DNA from: a bacterium
GTDB lineage: Bacteria > JALSQH01
Direction: 5' to 3'
Assembly: GCA_027004335.1 (NCBI GenBank)
Contig: JALTID010000123.1
Location: forward strand, 1 to 10,226
DNA: 10,226 nucleotides
The notes under the pieces were generated by a model. It did not search any database. It was not told where the DNA came from and saw only the letters and a program-made list of their open reading frames with translations. Shown here piece by piece: positions 6,528 to 10,226 of the stretch (positions are counted from its first letter, which is position 1; every line of letters starts with the position of its first letter). The position numbers were made by a program, and so were the translations under genes.

Positions 6528-7498
6528 AAAAAATCTCGCTTTTTCTGTTACTTACATTTATATTAGGTGGATGTCACACTGTTAAGAAAGGAGAATTTAC
6601 ATTCCATCAAAAAGAAATTCTTCAAAAAATAAATTTCAAAAACAAATCAGATCAATACAGGGTTGCCCCTTATGACATTCTCTCAATAACGATCTTTAAC
6701 CATCCAGATCTATCAGTTGCCCAGCTGATGGTGAAGGATGACGGAAGTGTTACCCTGCCCCGCATCGGAAAGGTAAAATTGGAAGGGCTTAAGCTCAGCA
6801 AGGTGGAAGAACTCTTAAAAGAAAAATACTCCAAGATCCTTAAGCTACCCCAGATAGATGTTACTCCTGTAAAGATAGTGGGGAGCAGATATTACCTCCT
6901 CGGAGCAGTTAATAATCCAGGGGGCTATCCGTTGTTAAATCCTGTTTCAATTTTAGACGCCATAGGCCTTGCAGGAGGAACTTCTTCGGATGTTTCCTTC
7001 TACAGGTGGTACATAATCAGAAAATCCACGATTTACCCTCTTAATCCCCGGAATGTTGAATTGCTAAAAAAAATTTATGTTAATAATGGTGACACCATAA
7101 TTATAACCAGAAGTACTGATCTCAGAGTAATAGTGATGGGAGCAGTTAACAAACCCGGGAGCTACCCATTAACTACAGCTCATCCTACAGTATGGGAGGC
7201 AATTGCCGAAGCCGGTGGTTTCAGCAACGATGCATGGAGAAGTGAGATAGGAATACTTCACTGGGAAACTGGAGCTGTTAAAATAAGAGTAGTTAGTTCT
7301 TTTTATCCGGCAGGCAAGAACTTACAGAATCTATTTATTCAGCCTGATGATATAATCTATGTCCCTACTCATCCCATAGGGGAGTGGAATAGAATAATTT
7401 CCCTTCTACAACCAACAATAAATCTCTTTCTCGTTCAACCCTTTGGAGTTGTGAGGGATTACTATTTTATTCAGGAACTGAGGAGGAATACGAAATAG
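6524..7498 (+). CDS. Polysaccharide export outer-membrane lipoprotein (OPX/Wza family)
   Basis: Forms, or helps to form, the outer-membrane or periplasmic channel through which capsule or exopolysaccharide leaves the cell. The 324-residue product begins with a lipoprotein signal peptide: KK, a hydrophobic run and the lipobox LGGC, so Cys17 should be lipidated. A Poly_export domain (about 45-118, starting YRVAPYDILSITIF and with DDGSVTLPRIGKV) is followed by two tandem SLBB repeats, LLGAVNNPGGYPL (about 125-160) and VMGAVNKPGSYPL (about 204-240), each ending in AGG. The C-terminal stretch (about 284-318) is amphipathic and may be the counterpart of Wza's outer-membrane helix. At 324 residues it is somewhat shorter than Wza (379). 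The start is supported by AGGTAGGA (6511-6518), five bases upstream. The gene directly abuts the kinase gene. Confidence 0.93.
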   Translation: MKKISLFLLLTFILGGCHTVKKGEFTFHQKEILQKINFKNKSDQYRVAPYDILSITIFNHPDLSVAQLMVKDDGSVTLPRIGKVKLEGLKLSKVEELLKEKYSKILKLPQIDVTPVKIVGSRYYLLGAVNNPGGYPLLNPVSILDAIGLAGGTSSDVSFYRWYIIRKSTIYPLNPRNVELLKKIYVNNGDTIIITRSTDLRVIVMGAVNKPGSYPLTTAHPTVWEAIAEAGGFSNDAWRSEIGILHWETGAVKIRVVSSFYPAGKNLQNLFIQPDDIIYVPTHPIGEWNRIISLLQPTINLFLVQPFGVVRDYYFIQELRRNTK

Positions 7499-9835
7499 AT
7501 GGAGAAATACTCCTCTCGTATTTCACAACAGGATGAACTGGATATGAGGGAAATAATCTGGATTATAAAAAGACATGCAATAGCTATAACTACTATTACC
7601 ATTCTTTCAGTAGTCGGAGGAATTCTTTACATTCTCCTCAAACAGCCAGTTTATTCCTCCAGCACGACCCTTTTAATTGAGAGACCGATGGAGAACTGGT
7701 GGGAAAATCTTGCGCCTGGAAGTGAAGGAAAAAAAGGCAAATCTGAAATCTACATTATTAAAAGTAGAACCATTGCGGAGCATGTTGTGAGAGAGTTGCA
7801 TCTTCAAACAAGGCTTTTAGTCCCGGGTAGGAGTTTTACAATTAAGATAATGAAGTTACCTGAATCCATCAAGAACATAGGAGAGCTAAATTTTAGAATC
7901 ATCAACGGAAATGGTGACTATAAAATCTGGACTCCAGGGAGAAAATGGTACTTTCATGGAAAACTAAATCTACCAGTTACCTCCCCAACTGGAAATGTAT
8001 GGATAGTCGGGAACAATTTTCATAAAGGAGATAGAGGGAAACTTTATATCTATTCTTTTCGCACTGCTGTGAAAAAATTGATGGACGCTACCCAGGCTGC
8101 TTATGTTGAGGAAAAAACAAAGGTTATAAAGATCACAGTTGAAGATCCTGATCCAACTATGGCAGCTAAAATTTCTAATAAGGTTGCAGAAAATTATATA
8201 AAATGGAAAGTAGAAGCTCGCACGGAAGAGGCCACGAAGTCTCTAAATTTTATCAACAAGCAGCTCAATGTTATAATGTCTCAATTAGAAAATCTGGAAA
8301 ACAGTTATGATAAATTTAAAACGGAAAAGAAAATACTCTCAATTGATGATGAATTACAGGCGTATATTTCGCAACTCTCAGATTTAGAGTCAACTCTTTA
8401 TCAGATAAGATTTGAAAGAAATGCCTATTCGGAGATCCTTCATGATATAAAAAAAGGGGAAAAACCATATCTTTACTTTGCAGTTAGCGAAGATCCGGTC
8501 CTCGGCAATCTGGTTAGTAAGGCTCTTGATTTAAGAACCCAGTTATCCACTCTCTCAGAAGAATACACCGAAGATTCCCCACAAATTTCCGCTGTCAAAG
8601 CTCAGATTAATCAGATTCACAGAGAAATAATAAACTATCTTGCTTCAAAAACAGCGGACCTCTCAATAAAAGAAAAACAGCTTTCAATCACCATTCAAAA
8701 TCTATTAGAAAAGCTAAAGAAATTTCCTGAATCAGAAAGAGAAATTCTAAGGATGAAAAGGAAACTTTCCGTGACTGAAGATATATTTAAGTTCCTACTG
8801 AAAAAAAAGGAAGAATCAAGAATTACAAAAGCGATGACAGTCAGTAAGATAAGAATAATAGACCCAGCAATACCATCAACCGTTCCTGAAGCACCAAGAA
8901 AAAAATTGATACTTTTTCTCTCTCTCATTTTTGGGCTCCTTCTCGCGTTTCTTTTAGTAATTGCGTATGATTACATAAATGACACAATAAAAGATATTGA
9001 CGAATTAAAACACATCATAAACCTTCCTATTTTTGGAATAATCCCCAAAATTTATCCATCAGATAAATCTGGAACCAGCAAGTTTGACCCCTACCTTATT
9101 GTTCATTATAATCCGAGATCACAGGTTGCCGAAGCATATAGGATGTTGAGAACTAATATTCAATTCATTGATCCAACGGGAAATACAAAAACTTTCTTAA
9201 TAACAAGTGCTTTACCTCAAGAAGGGAAATCAATAACAAACTCTAACTTAGCCATAACTCTTTCCAAATTAGGTAGTAAGACTCTCATTCTTGACATGGA
9301 TTTTCACAGGCCAAGGCAGCATGAAATCTTTCATAAGCCCCCATCCCCGGGCCTTACAGATTATCTCACTTCACAGGGAAAACTTTCCCTTGATGAAATT
9401 ATATTCAAATTGGAATTTGACAACCTCTATCTAATCCCCGCCGGTACAATTCCACCTAATCCATCTGAATTGATATCCTCCAATCCATTCAGAAAATTCC
9501 TCAATGATATAAGAGAAAAATTTGATTTTGTACTCATAGATTCTCCTCCTGTAACAGCAGTAACAGATACTCTTATCCTATCAACCATAGTTGATGCTGT
9601 ACTTTTAGTAGTGGTAGAGGGCTCCAGTAGAAGAGAAAGTATAAAAAGAGCGATTGAGCTCCTTGAAAATGTAGGGGGAAAATTAAAAGGATCAATTTTT
9701 AACAATGTTTCCCCAACAGAAAGGGCTTATGGATATTACTATTCTTCGGGATATTATCACGAAGAAATACAGCCCACAATAATAGATAGAATAAGAAAAT
9801 GGATTAAAGATACCTTTAAGAGAAGAAAAAAGTGA
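7499..9835 (+). CDS. Polysaccharide co-polymerase with bacterial tyrosine kinase domain (PCP-2a, Wzc/ExoP type)
   Basis: An inner-membrane protein that sets polymer length and works with the OPX exporter. Its 778 residues run: cytoplasmic N-terminus; membrane helix 1 (about 27-47); a Wzz-type periplasmic domain with a long coiled-coil region (about 235-430, including the GNVR-like part); a proline-rich lead (PAIPSTVPEAP, about 454-464); membrane helix 2 (about 467-489); and a cytoplasmic BY-kinase. The kinase shows Walker A (ALPQEGKSIT, Lys577), Walker A' (ILDMDFHRP, Asp599/Asp601) and Walker B (VLIDSPP, Asp681). The tyrosine cluster at 744-753 has six Tyr (AYGYYYSSGYY) and is the expected autophosphorylation site. 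About 25 further residues, strongly basic at the end (KRRKK), follow the cluster. The ATG abuts the stop of the exporter gene; AGGAGG lies 12 bases upstream. All motifs are intact, so an active kinase is expected. Confidence 0.95.
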   Translation: MEKYSSRISQQDELDMREIIWIIKRHAIAITTITILSVVGGILYILLKQPVYSSSTTLLIERPMENWWENLAPGSEGKKGKSEIYIIKSRTIAEHVVRELHLQTRLLVPGRSFTIKIMKLPESIKNIGELNFRIINGNGDYKIWTPGRKWYFHGKLNLPVTSPTGNVWIVGNNFHKGDRGKLYIYSFRTAVKKLMDATQAAYVEEKTKVIKITVEDPDPTMAAKISNKVAENYIKWKVEARTEEATKSLNFINKQLNVIMSQLENLENSYDKFKTEKKILSIDDELQAYISQLSDLESTLYQIRFERNAYSEILHDIKKGEKPYLYFAVSEDPVLGNLVSKALDLRTQLSTLSEEYTEDSPQISAVKAQINQIHREIINYLASKTADLSIKEKQLSITIQNLLEKLKKFPESEREILRMKRKLSVTEDIFKFLLKKKEESRITKAMTVSKIRIIDPAIPSTVPEAPRKKLILFLSLIFGLLLAFLLVIAYDYINDTIKDIDELKHIINLPIFGIIPKIYPSDKSGTSKFDPYLIVHYNPRSQVAEAYRMLRTNIQFIDPTGNTKTFLITSALPQEGKSITNSNLAITLSKLGSKTLILDMDFHRPRQHEIFHKPPSPGLTDYLTSQGKLSLDEIIFKLEFDNLYLIPAGTIPPNPSELISSNPFRKFLNDIREKFDFVLIDSPPVTAVTDTLILSTIVDAVLLVVVEGSSRRESIKRAIELLENVGGKLKGSIFNNVSPTERAYGYYYSSGYYHEEIQPTIIDRIRKWIKDTFKRRKK

Positions 9836-10226
9836 TTGATATACACTCCCATTTTCTTTTTGGCGTTGATGATGGTCCTGAAGAGATAGAGATATCCCGA
9901 GAGATACTTGGTATATATCAAGAAGCTGAATTTTCAACAGTAGTTGAAACCACCCACTGCTATCCCGGACTTTACGAAGCTGAAAAAGAAAAGGTTGAAA
10001 ATAATCTTCAGAAACTTAATGAAGATAAAATCAGACTCTTTTATACAAGGGAGTACTTTGTTGATCTTCCCTTTTTGGAGAAACTTGATGAAGAAAAAAT
10101 CATTCCTTACCCGGATGGAGAACATATTTTAATTGAATTTTCATTTTTTGTTTCTCCTCTGAACTGGGAAGAGATAATATTTAAGATTCAGACAAGAGGA
10201 TATGTCCCCATTCTGGCACACCCTGA
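9832..10226 (+). CDS. PHP-family protein tyrosine phosphatase, CpsB/CapC/YwqE type (3' end outside window)
   Basis: Predicted metal-dependent phosphatase that removes phosphate from the tyrosine cluster of the BY-kinase. The GTG start at 9832 overlaps the kinase stop (GTGA) and is preceded by a purine-rich AAGAGAAG, about six bases away. The frame is open for 131 codons to the window edge. It opens with the family signature IDIHSHFLFGVDDGPEE (family: DIHSHILPGIDDG): His5 and His7 are metal ligands, followed by His42 (ETTHCYPGLYE, as in family ATPH) and Glu74 (TREYFV, where the family has GxE), then ILIEF (98-103) and GYVPILAHP, with His130 the next conserved ligand. About 100 residues of a usual 240-250 are missing beyond the edge. 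Residue changes such as TPH to TTHC and the loss of the GxE glycine mark a divergent member, but the metal ligands seen here are kept. Confidence 0.88.
   Translation, partial: MIDIHSHFLFGVDDGPEEIEISREILGIYQEAEFSTVVETTHCYPGLYEAEKEKVENNLQKLNEDKIRLFYTREYFVDLPFLEKLDEEKIIPYPDGEHILIEFSFFVSPLNWEEIIFKIQTRGYVPILAHP

Noticed and set aside
9934-10132. Small open frames on both strands near the right edge
   Set aside because: They lie inside the well-supported PHP phosphatase frame and show no family features or ribosome binding sites.

Overview
The window is AT-rich, gene-dense bacterial chromosome. It comes from a cell with an outer membrane: there is a lipoprotein-releasing (LolC/E) permease, an outer-membrane polysaccharide export (OPX/Wza-type) lipoprotein, and a Wzc-type inner-membrane co-polymerase fused to its tyrosine kinase. 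I cannot assign a phylum. Low G+C, a PHP-type (CpsB-like) phosphatase beside a Wzc-type kinase, and the prfB-lysS-lolC order suggest a Gram-negative lineage away from the Enterobacteria, but this is inference. There are no RNA genes, CRISPR arrays, insertion sequences or phage genes, and no gap between genes longer than 48 bases.

Left block, plus strand (1-4745): the 3' end of a TPR protein, a short gap with a plausible sigma70-type promoter, then a tightly overlapping run of a DUF2505/SRPBCC-like protein, prfB (RF2), lysS (lysyl-tRNA synthetase) and a LolC/E permease. prfB is one gene read through a programmed +1 frameshift. Its true start is ATG 878, and a frame-by-frame reading that begins at TTG 960 loses the first 27 residues.

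Middle (4736-5680, minus strand): an EpmA/PoxA/GenX-type LysRS paralogue, predicted to attach (R)-beta-lysine to elongation factor P. It keeps the two pocket residues (Ser61, Ala292) that separate EpmA from LysRS, but has an altered motif 2. Its 3' end overlaps the permease by 10 bases. RF2, LysRS and EpmA therefore lie within 5 kb, a small translation-related neighbourhood.

Right block, plus strand (5703-10226, continuing beyond the edge): an exopolysaccharide/capsule operon. It begins with a cysteine-rich CxxCC protein of unknown role, followed by an OPX lipoprotein, a Wzc-like polysaccharide co-polymerase with BY-kinase, and the first 131 codons of a PHP-family phosphotyrosine phosphatase (GTG start, previously easy to miss). 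The kinase and phosphatase are expected to form a phosphorylation cycle that controls polymer length and export. The block diverges from epmA across only 22 bases, where back-to-back promoters appear to place both transcription starts at the ATGs, implying leaderless mRNAs.

Nothing here is a clearly new system. The most interesting points are the paired leaderless promoters, the mixed-type EPS phosphorylation pair led by a Cys-rich protein, and the variant EpmA next to lysS and prfB.
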